Positions 26,301 through 37,002 of a stretch of 64,000 nucleotides of DNA are shown piece by piece; position 1 is the first letter of the stretch; every line of letters starts with the position of its first letter. The notes beneath the pieces are model-generated. The model was not told where the DNA came from. It did no database searches and saw only the letters and a program-made list of their open reading frames with translations. Origin of the DNA: Cyathus striatus (lineage: Eukaryota > Basidiomycota > Agaricomycetes > Agaricales > Nidulariaceae); NCBI GenBank assembly GCA_025738555.1, contig JAOVFP010000001.1, forward strand, positions 7,130,001 to 7,194,000. The letters are read 5' to 3'. The translations under genes and the position numbers were made by a program.

Positions 26301-27219
26301 AAACATCTAGTAGGTTAATGAGCTTTTCGAAAGTAAATCACCTGTGACCCTTGCATATAATCACAGGTATTTGGGCAAAGTAGTACGCCACTGCTGAGAG
26401 CAGTGGGTGAACAGTTGGCTATTCTTATTGGCTATACTTTTAATTAAAACACAGGAGTATATTTAGATGATCTACAGAATACATATTGTCAAAGAACAAG
26501 CAAATAAGGTGTAGGTATGGTGTGAGTACGTTCAGGGTTCCTGTTTCGCGTTGATGCGTTACATTCCCACATGTTTACTTACACGAAGCTGCTGCCAAAC
26601 ACCATATAATAGACGATACCTGTCCGCCGCTAGACCAAGCAAGCGACAGTGCAGCCGTTTATCTCTCCGTTATCTTCACGGTTCCGGTTCGGATCTGAAC
26701 TTTTCTTTTCCTTTTCGTCAGGCCCGCAAGATCTGTCTGCGATCCAATCTGCAGATGGGGCCATTATTCGGATGGGTACAGTCATTCACCATGTGACGCA
26801 ACACCCCTATACAATGCAACAGTGCGAAGAACTTTGCATGTAACTCATTGAAATTATAACCAATTTTGTTCATTCCTTTTCTATTTTACGCAAGTAATAT
26901 TTCTCAATACATCTATGCAAAAATAAAACACATTATATATTTCTATTTTATATCAAATGCTTTACAATGCACAATGCTTACATCAAATGCACCAGTTTCA
27001 AAAAATAAGATGCCTTAAATCTGCAGGCGATACTGTAGTTTTGATATATCAGACGTCTGTAATTACAAGTCAGACCTGATGTATGGATCGCTGTAACTTA
27101 CAAGTCATTCCCAAATAGGAAGGAGTGGCTGATGCATGAGGCACTCTCCACAGCAGCATTAGTCATGCAACGCGCCACAGGTATGTCGGTAATGTTGGTG
27201 ACTGCCATTTTGCGCCTCC

Positions 27220-27745
27220 TGTGTTAGATATTCTGGGTTGCACAGCTTCTTTGACAGCTGTCACTTGTCACCTGTCATACTTGACAGTTCTGTGATTGAC
27301 AGATACTTGATTGACAGATATGTGATTGACAGATTGACAGCTGTCTGTTACCTTAGTTACATGGACCTTGGTTGGACTTTGGTAGATACACCCAGTATAT
27401 AAACACTCTGTAACTTGATAGTTGTAAACAAGTTTCCTCCTCATCTTGTGTCTGTGTCTGTGTTTGTGTCTGAGTCTTTGCTCCACTATCACTCTCTTTG
27501 CTCTTCATTATCCTCTATTCCCCTCTATCACCCTCTTTTCTACTTGTTACTTCTGACATCCTGCAGATATATGGCAATATCTCTTCTATCATAGTTTCTG
27601 TTTCTTAAGTTTGGGACTGGAATAATCGACTGTATGCCTTCATAATGGCATCATATGGTACTAATCGTTCTACAAGAACTCGATCTGTGGAGGTTCTTAT
27701 ATACACTCCTTCTCTCACACATCCCTCCTCTATGGCGCCCGCATT
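27220..27745 (+). promoter_or_regulatory. TATA-containing LTR-like segment with a possible short gag start
   Basis: TGTTAGATATTCTGG (27220) is followed by the TGACAG cluster, a TATATAAAC box (27396), a long CT-rich leader and CTGACA (27560). An ATG at 27645 then opens MASYGTNRSTRTRSVEVL, closing after 34 codons. The order resembles a retrotransposon LTR, leader and truncated gag. I could not find a clean target duplication or a second LTR, so an ordinary promoter is also possible. Confidence 0.3.
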
Positions 27746-28573
27746 TTAAGGCCGTTCGGTTCAGAACCTCGGATATATGTATCGCCAATATACACCCGTA
27801 CGATTACAAAAAATGGTAGCAATCGTGCCACAGGGGACTGAGGTACATAAATCCCTTCCTCCTCCTTTTCATTGCACTTTTCACTGCTGTAGGTACTTCA
27901 TTTCAGCAGCTTTCTTGTCAACGACTTTGGTATATAACACCATAGTGTGTATGTATGTGATATTATTTTATTTTATTAATCTGCTTACAGTATCAAGCTG
28001 AAGAGATACCCCCCTCCTCTTGACACCAAAATCACCCCTCAATTGCTCCTCGATTGCTCTTCCATTTCATTTGTATTACTGTCGCAGTCTTATATATGTA
28101 CTTATAGTATTCTATGGTAAATAAAAGCAAAATATCGTGTCAGCCTGCTTTCTGGATATCAAGATATGTGTAGAAAGCAAAATCTACACAGTGGGTTACC
28201 TATAAAAAATGTACCTATGGGCCTACATATTGTTACGGGTATCTTCAGATACTCATGGGTTAACCATAAGATCCATAATGATCCGTAAGAATCAAAATTA
28301 AGGTCAAAATTCGAACGGAGTTGAGGTACAACGACCTATACAAATGATATTACAAGTTTGAAGACAACTACACAATAGTGCTTGTTTCTAAGGATCTTAG
28401 ATTTTCATCAGACCAAAACTCCTGTCGGTCGAAAATGGATGTTGAACAGTATATATTATCATCTTTTGGTAAACAGGAGTGTTACCCTATTTTTATTTTG
28501 CAATTACAAGGAAGAATCATGTATGCACGCTATGTTTCTGTGTTGCATAAACCGAGGTCATTGCAGTCCCCCA

Positions 28574-28865
28574 CGGAATTAGGTAGAGTCTACCTGAAGT
28601 CCAGGACTCTACCTGGACTTCACCTGGACTTCACCTGGACTTCACCTGGACTTTACCTGAACTCTAGGAATATTTTTTCCTTGTGTAGAGCACAGATGAG
28701 TCCATCTGTAGTCCAGGAAAAAGTCCAGGTGAAGTCCAGGTAGAGTCCTGGACTTCAGGTGGACTACTGGAAATCACCTGGAAATCACTGATTTCAGCCA
28801 CTGGACTTCAGGTAGAATACTGTACTTTACCTGTAGTTCACCTGATTTTTACCTGTACTTCATAC
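28574..28865. repeat. KDZ-1 left subterminal repeats
   Basis: Palindromic, roughly 10-11 bp phased copies of ACCTGGACTTC and GAAGTCCAGGT, present in both orientations. They match the right subterminal repeats of the same element. Confidence 0.9.
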
Positions 28866-28929
28866 CGGGCAATTAGAACAGGGTTTCTTACTAATAATAT
28901 AGGAGAAAAAGTAATTTCACAAATGTTAC

Positions 28930-29028
28930 CATTGAGAATTGAACCAACAATGTGAACAATAGCTGGCGCTTAAATGGCGCCTACTAAGTGCTAACAAGCG
29001 TCTTTAACCACTAAGCCAAGCCAGCGTT
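28930..29028 (-). ncRNA. tRNA-like sequence inside KDZ-1, antisense to its genes
   Basis: On the minus strand an A-box-like GGCTTAGTGGTTAAAGACGC is followed about 60 bp later by a good B box, GGTTCAATTCTC. The T arm does not pair well, so this is a tRNA-derived or SINE-like polymerase III promoter rather than a normal tRNA gene. A tRNA-like sequence in the same relation to the genes occurs in KDZ-2. Confidence 0.5.
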
Positions 29029-29049
29029 ATAATGATCATATCCCAACAC

Positions 29050-30700
29050 CCTATAGCTACCATCTGGCCATCGCCTCATGTGCTGTGCACACTGCCACAG
29101 CTGCCAGCGCTGCATGCTTCATCATCATCGCTTGCAACGACGACATGTGTCCTCTTCCATCATCCATCATCCCCTCCCTCCCTCACCCCCGCGTCTCGTC
29201 TTGCAAGTGACAGGTGCCGTTTCTCCCTCTCTATGCTTCCACTCTTCCCCTCCCTCTCTCTCCTCCTCTCCTTCCTGAAGCGGACGGATATGCCTGGCGC
29301 ACACATAGCAATGTCAAGCCAAGGACAAGCACACCCTCCAGCGCGCTCCCCTTCCCTCTCTCTCCTCTTTCTCCGTTTCAGCCCTTCATCACGCCCTCTC
29401 TTCCATGTTTTCTCCCTGCGCCCCTCGCCCACTCCTGCCCTCTCCCTCACCCACATTTCTGTCTGCCATCTCACAAGTGACGTGGGGATGTGTCTTCTCC
29501 ACTCCCTCGCCCTCGTCTCCATCGCTGGCGTCTTCGTCCCCTGTCCTGCAAGTGACGTGGGGATGTGTTTTCTCCCCTCCCCCGCCCTCGTCTGCAAGTG
29601 ACGAGGGTGAGCATTTCCACTTGTCAACATCACTGGTGTCTTCGTCCCCCATCTCGCAAGTGACGTGGGGACGCGTTTTCTCCACTCCCTCGCCCTCGTC
29701 TGCCAGTGATGAGGGCAATTGTTTTCTCCTGTCTCCATCGCCGCCGGCGTCTTCGTCCCCGGTCTCACAAGTGACGTGGGGACACATTTTCTCCACTCCC
29801 TTGCCCTTGTCTGCAAGTGATGAGGGTGAGCGTCTTCTCCTGGCCCCCACTCCTGATGCTGCCTTCCCCATCATCTCTCTCTCCTCCCCCTTGTCTTGCA
29901 AGTGACAAGGGCAATCAACTTTTCCCGTCTCTGTCTCCCTCTCCCCTCACCTCACCCTTGTCTTGCAAGTGGTGAGAGCTATTCACTTCTCCTGTCTCCC
30001 TCACCCTCACCCCTTGCCCCTCGCACTCGCTCTTGTCTCGCAAGTGACGAGGGCAATCAACTTCTCCCATCTCCCTTTCCCTCCCCTCACCTCACCCTCG
30101 TCTCGCAAGTGGCGAGGGTGATTCACTTCTCCCCTTTCCCTTGCCCTTGCCCTCATCCTCACCTGTCTCCCCTCGCCCTTGCCCTCGTCTCACAAGTGAC
30201 GAGGGTGCATACCTTTCCTCCGGCCCCTTGCCATGCCCTCGTCTCGCAAGTGATGAGGGTGATTCACTTCTCCCCTCTCCCTTGCCCTTGCCCTCTCCCC
30301 TCGCCATCGCCCTCATCTCACAAGTGACAAGGGCGATTCACTTCTCCCCTCTCCCTCACCCTCACCCTCTCCCCTCACCATTGCCCTCGTCTCGCATGTG
30401 ATGAGGGCGATTCACTTCTCCCCTCTCCCTCGCCACCACCCTCTCTCCTCACCATTGCCCTCGTCTCGCAAGTGATGAGGGTGCAGGCCTTCTCCCTCTC
30501 CCTCTCCTTCGCCCTCGTCTCGCAAGTGACAAGGGTGCATACCTTTCTTCCGGCCCTCTCCCCTCGCCACCGCCCTCGTCTCACAAGTGACGAGGGCACT
30601 CTTATGCTATTATGGGAGATCAATAAGGCATTCCACTATTGGAACACCTTATCAATTTCCTTCTTATATTTATCTCACCCTCATCTCGCAAGTGATGAGG
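29050..30700 (+). repeat. Pyrimidine-rich tract with about 19 copies of a hairpin motif
   Basis: The plus strand, which is the sense strand of gene A, is mostly C and T. Spaced 40-100 bp apart are copies of a 24-nt motif with arms CCCTCGTC and GACGAGGG around TCGCAAGT, for example near 29593, 30033, 30098, 30186, 30239, 30387, 30460, 30572 and 30679. Proline/serine-rich open frames on the plus strand and charged ones on the minus strand are caused by the composition. Confidence 0.85.
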
Positions 30701-30845
30701 GCACTCTCATGCTACTTTTATGGGGTATCGATAAGGTGTTCCACTATTGGAATGCCTTATCGATTTCCCCTCATTCATACTATCTTGTCGCCTCCATGAG
30801 AAATCAATATGGCGTTTCATTAATGAAATGCCATATTGATTTCTC
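30614..30845. repeat. Three long hairpins upstream of gene A in KDZ-1
   Basis: Near-perfect palindromes of 47-49 bp at 30614-30660, 30722-30770 and 30798-30845. The third has arms GAGAAATCAATATGGCGTTT and its complement with a single mismatch around CATTAATG. They share a framework (AATCAATAAGGC, ATCGATAAGG, AATCAATATGGC) and lie 216-450 bp before the gene A start. Confidence 0.9.
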
Positions 30846-31060
30846 ATATCTATACATAAATAGTTCATGTTCGTATATAGTTAAATAAAGGTTTATTAAT
30901 AGATGTGTGCATGGATTAAGTGAGGCTGAAGTGGCAATTATAGACATGATGTGATCTTCATATATACAAGCATGTGTCCAGATAACTTCTTTCTTCCCTT
31001 CCACCCACATCTCAGGCTACTATTCACTTGTTGTCACCACAGTTCTTACAAACTTCAAAC

Positions 31061-33059
31061 ATGGTCAATACTAGAAAATCATCAAGTGCTGCTGCAAAGG
31101 CTGATAGTGACCAGAGAGCAACTAAATCTGGTTCAAAAGCATCAGCAACACATGGGAAGGGAGCTAAAAAGAATAAGACCAATAAGTGAGTAGTGTTTTC
31201 TATATTTGAGGTACTACATTGAAAATTTGGAATATAAAGGAAAACTTCAGTGGATAGACTCAAAGATGATAAGAATGCTGAACTTCCAAAGCAATTTACT
31301 CCATAACTTTTGTTTTACTATATATTTATTATATTTTAATGTTTTTATAGAGTAGAGCAAGTTCTTATGGAGGAGAACACATCTGTTGCTCCCCCTCCTC
31401 ATTTTTCTTCAAGAGAGTCCACTCAAGTTCTAGTGGGAGAGACTAGTGACTTACTTAATGAAGATGAAACTCTTATGCCACTGGGGTCTCAGTTAAAAAC
31501 TATGAATTTGAACTATATGAATGCAGCTGGTATTTCTGATAAGTCTCTGGAAGGGTCTATGCCATCACATTCTCAGTTAGAAACTATGGATTTGAATTCT
31601 ATGAGTGCTGCCAATATTTCTGATCAGTCTCTGGAAGGCTCGGAAAACTCTATGGAGAGTACTGCTGATATTTCTGATAAGTTTCAAGAAGATGATACTG
31701 AAGCTGATAAATCTGAGGATAAAGATTATGATAATTCTAGTAAAGAGAACAATAGTGAGACAGAGTCAGACATTGAAGAGGAATCTATGAATGTTGATAC
31801 AGACATCACACCAAAGAAAGGAATTTCCACTCTAAAGCGTGGTCGAGCTCTATCTAGTCCAACTGATGCTCACCATTCCAGAAGTAAAGTATCTAAGTGC
31901 TCAGAGTCCCACAGCTCAGCCACTTCTTCTCTTAGTAAGGATGAGCTTCAAGGAGCATCATGTACAGCTGGTGGTTTTTCTCATGGAAGAGCTACTGGAA
32001 ATGTATATAATTATGGTGATGATGAAGATGGTAAGGATAATACTTATAGTTATGAGATTTTGGTAGCTAAATATTCACATGCATAGATCCATTCACCATG
32101 CCTCCAGGAAATGTCAAAGGACAAATTCACCTGTTTCTGAAGCCTGAAGCACCAAAACCTGATTTTATCATAACAGACCAAGAGCCATTATCCGATCTTC
32201 AAGAAGTACTAGAGCATATAAGTGAAGTTTATTCACCCATATCAAGTATGTTATTACTGCTATTTATTATCTGAAATATCATCTGATAATTAAACAGAGA
32301 AAAATCCTAGAATATCTTTGCGTGAGAATGGAAACTGGAGCATTAAAGGCCACTACATGAATATTAAGGAGAAAAAGTCCAAACTGCCAAATGGCAGATG
32401 GATGATAAGAACACTTATTATCTTGAAATATTAGCAGATGGTGCAGATAAGAATGAGATTACAACAATGGCAGCACCATCTGGATCTTCCAGTACTGATG
32501 AGGAAGTTGTGAAACATTTAATTATTTCACATTTCAATATCCCGGAGCATTTGATTAAAAGTAAGGGAAAGGAAGATATACGTGCTGTGTATGAAAAGTT
32601 TGAAATGATTGAGGATATATGGGAGAACAAAAAGCATCTCTCAGCATTGTTCAGACATCTGCAAAAGCGGTTATTGATAAGAAAGTCCTTATTAGTGTTT
32701 TCATGTCACCTTCAACATATTATACTTATCCTTACAAAACTTTTCCCCTTCTTAAATACCATCCACAAATGGTATCTTGGTTGAAAAATGAAGGTGGAGT
32801 TGATAAGAAAAGTGTCTGGGGATCTAAGAAGCCAGGATTTTCATCCTTACATGAGATTTTAAAAGGCAAAGAAGCAGCAGCTGAAGATCATAAAAATCAA
32901 CAAAGTAAGGGAAAGGGCAAGGAAAGAGAAGAGGGTGAGACAGATAATAATGAGGAGGGGGTGAAGGAGAAAGATCAAGAAGATATGAGTGAAAATAAAG
33001 GAAAGGGAAAGAGTAAGAAGTCACACAAGAAGGACAAGGGAAAGTCCAAAAAATTGTAA
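31061..33059 (+). pseudogene. KDZ-1 gene A: charged accessory protein, frameshifted
   Basis: I do not recognise a family. Exon 1 (31061-31186) begins MVNTRKSSSAAAKADSDQRA and ends at GTGAGT; the main exon (from about 31352) is acidic and Ser-rich, carries SSLSKDELQGAS and GGFSHGRATGNVYNYG, and is followed by a block starting MPPGNVKGQIHLFLKPEAPK and a GT-AG intron near 32246-32299. The conserved core includes DIRAVYEKFEMIEDIW, then VFMSPSTYYTYPYKTFPLLK, and the C-terminus is a Lys/Gly/Glu tail (KGKGKEREEG to KSKKL). KDZ-2 gene A aligns in order with all of these (VFMSKSTYYYYYSNPFSMVS, GGFSRGRAFGNT, KGKGKAKGKEKE). Frame changes near 32080, 32395 and 32640 break this copy. The lysine tail suggests nucleic-acid binding; that is inference only. 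Confidence 0.6.
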
Positions 33060-33109
33060 GAGTTTTGTTATTACTTGCTTTCAATGGTTGGGTTTTTGTT
33101 TTTATTCTA

Positions 33110-33545
33110 TTGTTGTGGATTGGAATACTTCAACAGTATTTTCAATTCTTGTACAGTAACTGGCTTTCAACAGCCATTGATTTTGTATTTCTTTATTTTA
33201 TGTAAAGTTGAGAATACTTCAACAGTATTTTCAACTTCATGTACAATCATTTGCTTTCAACAGCTGAATATTTCTACTATTCTTTATTTTATGTAGAGTT
33301 GGAATACTTCAACAGTATTTTCAACTTCATGTACAATTATTTGCTCTCAACAGCTGAATGTTTCTGCTACTCTTCATTATATGTAGAGTTGAAATGCTTC
33401 AACAGTATTTTCAACTTCATGTATGTACAATTATTTGGTTTCAGTAGCTGAATGTTTCTGCTACTCTTTATTTTATGTAGAGTTGGAATACTTCAACAGT
33501 ATTTTTAACTTCATGTATGTACAACTATTGGCTTTCAACAGCTAT
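33110..33545 (+). repeat. 90-bp tandem repeat between gene A and gene B of KDZ-1
   Basis: Five units each contain AATACTTCAACAGTATTTTCAA and a TTCAACAGCTGAATGTTTCT-like segment, at about 33120, 33210, 33299, 33390 and 33483. AATACT and AGTATT form a small stem in each unit. KDZ-2 lacks a comparable array here. Confidence 0.9.
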
Positions 33546-33598
33546 ATGCTGGCTATAAATTTTGTTGTGATTCTGTGAATTGTGAGAACAATTTTCTA

Positions 33599-35971
33599 AT
33601 GAAACTTTCTATTTTTTATAGCTCAACCTGCCTGCTTTATTTTAAAATATGGACAATATGTGTTTTATTATCCTTTATACCTCAAGTAAATGCAGTTCAA
33701 TCTGAAGATCCATTTCCAAATATTCCATTCAAGCTGTTTGCTGAATTTATTAATCTCAATTTCAGTTCAGATATTACTTTGGCAACTGTGTTGACAATTC
33801 TGTTCTCATTGCTGAATAACACTGATATTCTTAACCTCCATGCATGAGCAAAACATTCCATACATGAAGATGAATATTCTGTAACTGCTAATGGATGGAT
33901 TAAAGCACTTGCTACTGCTATACAAACTCACTTAGATGCAAAAATTAACTCTGCAGAAATGAAGGATACACAACTATTTAATTCATATGAAAGGCCAGAA
34001 ATTTTAGGGTCATCAAAAATATCTGTAATTTCTAAAAAGCTAGATAGATTGTTGTCTATATTGGACTTAGACCCTTATGAAAGAAAAGGAGAAATTTTAC
34101 AACCTTTGAAACCTGTTTCTACTAGTGAAATTGAGCCAGTACTGCTTATTGGTCCTGCTCACATCACATGTTCAACACCTGAAAAACCTTGTATTGGAAG
34201 AGCATTACATATCAATACTCGTCAACGTGATAGAACAAAAGTTACACTTATAAGGGGAATTAAACTATATGAAAATGCTCAGATTGTATCTGGATTTTGC
34301 ACAAAATGTGAAGCTATATATTATGCAGATCATAAAAGTCTTGCCACTCCTTCCAACTCTGAAACTTCACAACGTAATCCAGATGTTAGTCCTAAAGATT
34401 GCATGATTTTCAATAAAGCAAAATATATTAAAATTGGAAAAAGTATCTGGGCTGATAGATTGTTTACAACTATGGTTGTCAATTCTGTATATCATTTTCA
34501 TGCATCAACTGCTGCATATACAGAGTTCTGGAATTATACATTTTCAAAAGGTGATGAAAATGAGTACCCACCTATTTCAAGACAGCAAATATGGAAAGCC
34601 TTCATACATGAAACAACTAGACAGATATCTGTTTCAATGAATAAAACTCTAGTGATGCCTGACAATTTATTAATACAGCAAATAGCTAAAGAAGCATATT
34701 TGAAGTTGGGACAAGAAAGTATTATTGGAGATGCTTTGAACCATTCATGTAAAGAATGCACACATGATTATAAAGCAACAGCTGATCATATTAATGCTGA
34801 TGACAATGCTGCAGTAGTTGGAATAGATGAAAATCGCACTGTACCAATATTACAAGAAGATGCTGAAAATACAGAATATGCAGATATAGATGATAATGCA
34901 ATGGAAACAGATCTTGTTCCAGAACCAAAAGTCAAAATGATAGTGGTTGATGGCATTGTTATGGGGCCAAATCACTGTGCCTATCAGAATTGTTCTGAAA
35001 AATTGGCAAATGCACGAACAGGAGTATTTTGTCTAAGACATGAAAGTCAACATGAAGGACTATGCTGAATGAAAAGGTGTTATAATATTAAAGAACAAAA
35101 TTCTCAAACATGTGTAAACCACAGACAAAACTGGTATAATCATGTTATTAGATTTGGATGACAATCTGTACTTGGCATTCAAAGACTTATCCAAAGAACT
35201 GAAGAAGAAGGTGCACTATCATGGACACAGCAATTGAGAAGAAGAATTAATCCACAACATGACCAGCCAAATCGTGAACCACAGGAACCAGATAATTACT
35301 TTGTGGCTCCTCGTTTCTATTGTGTTGAAACAATTTGTGCACCATGTGGAGTTGTAATTGCATGGACAAAATTTGCAAAGTCAGAAGGTGCCCGTCAAAT
35401 TGTGGAGTTTCTGGAAAATGTATATCCAATGCAAGAAACTAGACCAAGCTATGTATGCATTGATAAAGCATGTGTAGTCCTGAAATTTTTAATCAACTCC
35501 CATAATTGGAATATTTGGAAAGCCTCTACAAGATTTGTTGTAGACTCTTATCACTATATTAATCACAGAGTGACAGATTACCTATGTCGCACTTACTGCA
35601 ATCCTAGTCCTTTGAATGGATCAGCACCAAATCTAGTTGTTGTTGAGAGAGATATAGAGGGTAATGAGCATTATAAACGAGCATTTAATACTCAGGTATG
35701 TTTAATATAGTCTCATTTGCAATTTATAACTATTTTTCATATAGGCATGTGAGCAACTAAATGCTTGGTTAGGGGGCTTTCAAAGTATACTTAATAGAAT
35801 GACTGTGGATAACTTCAACTGGACATTGCATGCAATGCTTTTATTCATACCCAAAGAGTTATTCAAAAACAAAACAAAAAACAAAATCAACAAATACAAA
35901 CACAGTCAGAACAACAGGGAGATGAGGATGGAATTGAGGAAGATGGAGTTGAAATTAATAGAGTTGATTAG
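33599..35971 (+). pseudogene. KDZ-1 gene B: CxC5/CxC6 KDZ-type transposase protein
   Basis: Product resembles Agaricomycete proteins with CxC5 and CxC6 cysteine clusters associated with KDZ (Kyakuja-Dileera-Zisupton) transposases. N-terminal hydrophobic and helical part (FPNIPFKLFAEFINLNFSSD), CxC5 region with GPAHITC, SGFCTKCEAIYYADHKS and CKECTHDY, then VVDGIVMGPNHCAYQNCSE and a CxC6-like cluster (VFCLRHESQHEGLC). The C-terminal domain has YCVETICAPCGVVIAWTKFA, YVCIDKAC, FVVDSYHYINHR, NPSPLNGSAPNLVVVE and, across a 49-nt intron (35696-35744), NTQ-ACEQLNAWLGGF. Candidate acidic catalytic residues are the Asp of CIDKA, the Asp of VDSYHY and the Glu of CEQLN. Three in-frame TGA codons (33845, 35066, 35159) stand where CGA is likely, and a one-base shift near 35845 spoils the C-terminus. 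Confidence 0.8.
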
Positions 35972-36109
35972 GTTGCATGTATGCTAATGTAAAGATCTGT
36001 TAAAATAAATATATCAATTTAGTGTTAAAATTTGCAATTTCCTCCTTTCAGCAAACTAAGAATCTCACAGTTGCAACAGCATCTGCCTGCCTTTTTTGTA
36101 CAGTTATAA

Positions 36110-36648
36110 GTTGATATAAAGTCCAGGTAGAGTCCAGGTAGAATCCAGGTGGAGTACAGGTAATGAACATGTATCATGTTAGCATGAAGTTGATATAAAG
36201 TCCAGGTAGAGTCCAGGTAGAGTCCAGGTAGAGTCCAGGTAGAGTCCAGGTGGAGTACAGGTAATGAACATGTATCACATTAGCATGAAGTAGATATAAA
36301 GTCCAGGTAGAGTCCAGGTAGAGTCCAGGTAGAGTACAGGTGGAGTACAGGTAATGAACATGTATCACATTAACATGAAGTTGATATAAAGTCCAAGTAG
36401 AGTACAGGTAGAGTACAGGTAGAGTACAGGTAATGAACATGTATCACATTAGCATGAAGTTGATATAAAGTCCAGGTAGTGTCCAGGTAGAGTCCAGGTA
36501 GAGTCCAGGTAGAGTACAGGTAGAGTTCAGAAGTCTACCTGTAGTCCAGGTAGAGTCCAGAAGTCTACCTGGAGTCTACCTGGAAATCACATGTAGTCCA
36601 GGTAGACTTCTGGACTCTACCTGAAGTCCACCTGATTTCGTGGGGGAC
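36110..36648. repeat. KDZ-1 right subterminal repeats
   Basis: Runs of the 11-bp unit GTCCAGGTAGA in direct order, arranged inside a higher-order repeat that also contains AATGAACATGTATCA (near 36162, 36264, 36352 and 36431). Toward the end the orientation alternates (CTACCTGGAGTCTACCTGG), giving palindromes. Confidence 0.95.
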
Positions 36649-36660
36649 CTCAATATACTG

Positions 36661-37002
36661 CAACAAAGCACCTGTTGTAGAGGTCGTAATTCCTGCTAAA
36701 CAATCTCATGTAAGTCTTGTCATCTTTCTTTTGCCCTTCTGTGCCTGATATTTTTTTTTCTAGCATAATACTCAACCCCATAAGCCCACCAATATAATTC
36801 TAAGTGAATCCGACAATGAAACACTAGCCAGCAAAGACAGTACCTCTACTGCTGCCATCATTGAAGGGGAGGCTGCTGAGGTATGTGTCAAATTTATTCT
36901 ACTGTTTGACTATTTCTGACTTGTTTTTTAATTTTCTAGCCTTTCAGCGACATGCTGATGCTTGTAGATGACTCAAACGATGGTCCTTCCACTTCTAACA
37001 AG
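36661..37002 (+). CDS. Exons of an unrecognised gene, partial
   Basis: Three phase-0 exons with canonical borders: up to 36709 (NKAPVVEVVIPAKQSH), 36764-36880 (39 codons, HNTQPHKPTNIILSESDNET) and 36940-37002 (21 codons, PFSDMLMLVDDSNDGPSTSN). The encoded text is acidic and Ser/Thr-rich, with no domain I know. It begins directly at the KDZ-1 boundary, so the insertion may have cut it. Further spliced reading after 37070 (PLVLAQRW) meets stops, so it is probably a pseudogene. Confidence 0.45.

Larger units (their letters stand above)
16963..28554. other. CpG-retaining, gene-poor stretch
   Basis: CpG dinucleotides are frequent here and rare in the transposons on both sides. No open frame exceeds about 225 codons and none shows a family motif that I recognise. 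Items I can support inside are two hAT-like MITEs (19057-20340), a hairpin GACGGGGTCAGACCCCGTC at 19332-19350, a poly-C run near 18909, a TGACAG cluster (27249-27345) and a TATA-containing LTR-like segment (about 27220-27745). An ORF at 24992-25276 (plus; Arg/Glu/Lys-rich) and one at 24964-25638 (minus) overlap each other and are unsupported. Confidence 0.5.
28555..36659 (+). mobile_element. KDZ-1: two-gene KDZ-type DNA transposon
   Basis: The left end is AGGTCATTGCAGTCCCCCAC and the right end, reverse complemented, AGTATATTGAGGTCCCCCAC; both continue GRAATYAGGT. Order inside: subterminal repeats (28574-28865), antisense tRNA-like sequence, pyrimidine-rich tract (29050-30700), three long hairpins, gene A (31061-33059), a 90-bp tandem repeat, gene B (33599-35971), subterminal repeats (36110-36648). 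KDZ-2 has the same plan. No target duplication is evident and both genes are broken, so this copy looks older than KDZ-2. Confidence 0.8.

Noticed and set aside
29032..30401. Long Ser/Pro-rich frames on the plus strand and charged frames on the minus strand
   Set aside because: They arise from the pyrimidine-rich tract, have no motif and overlap one another in several frames.
28546..36668. Target duplication for KDZ-1
   Set aside because: The flanks CATAAACCG and GCAACAAAG do not match convincingly; no duplication is claimed.
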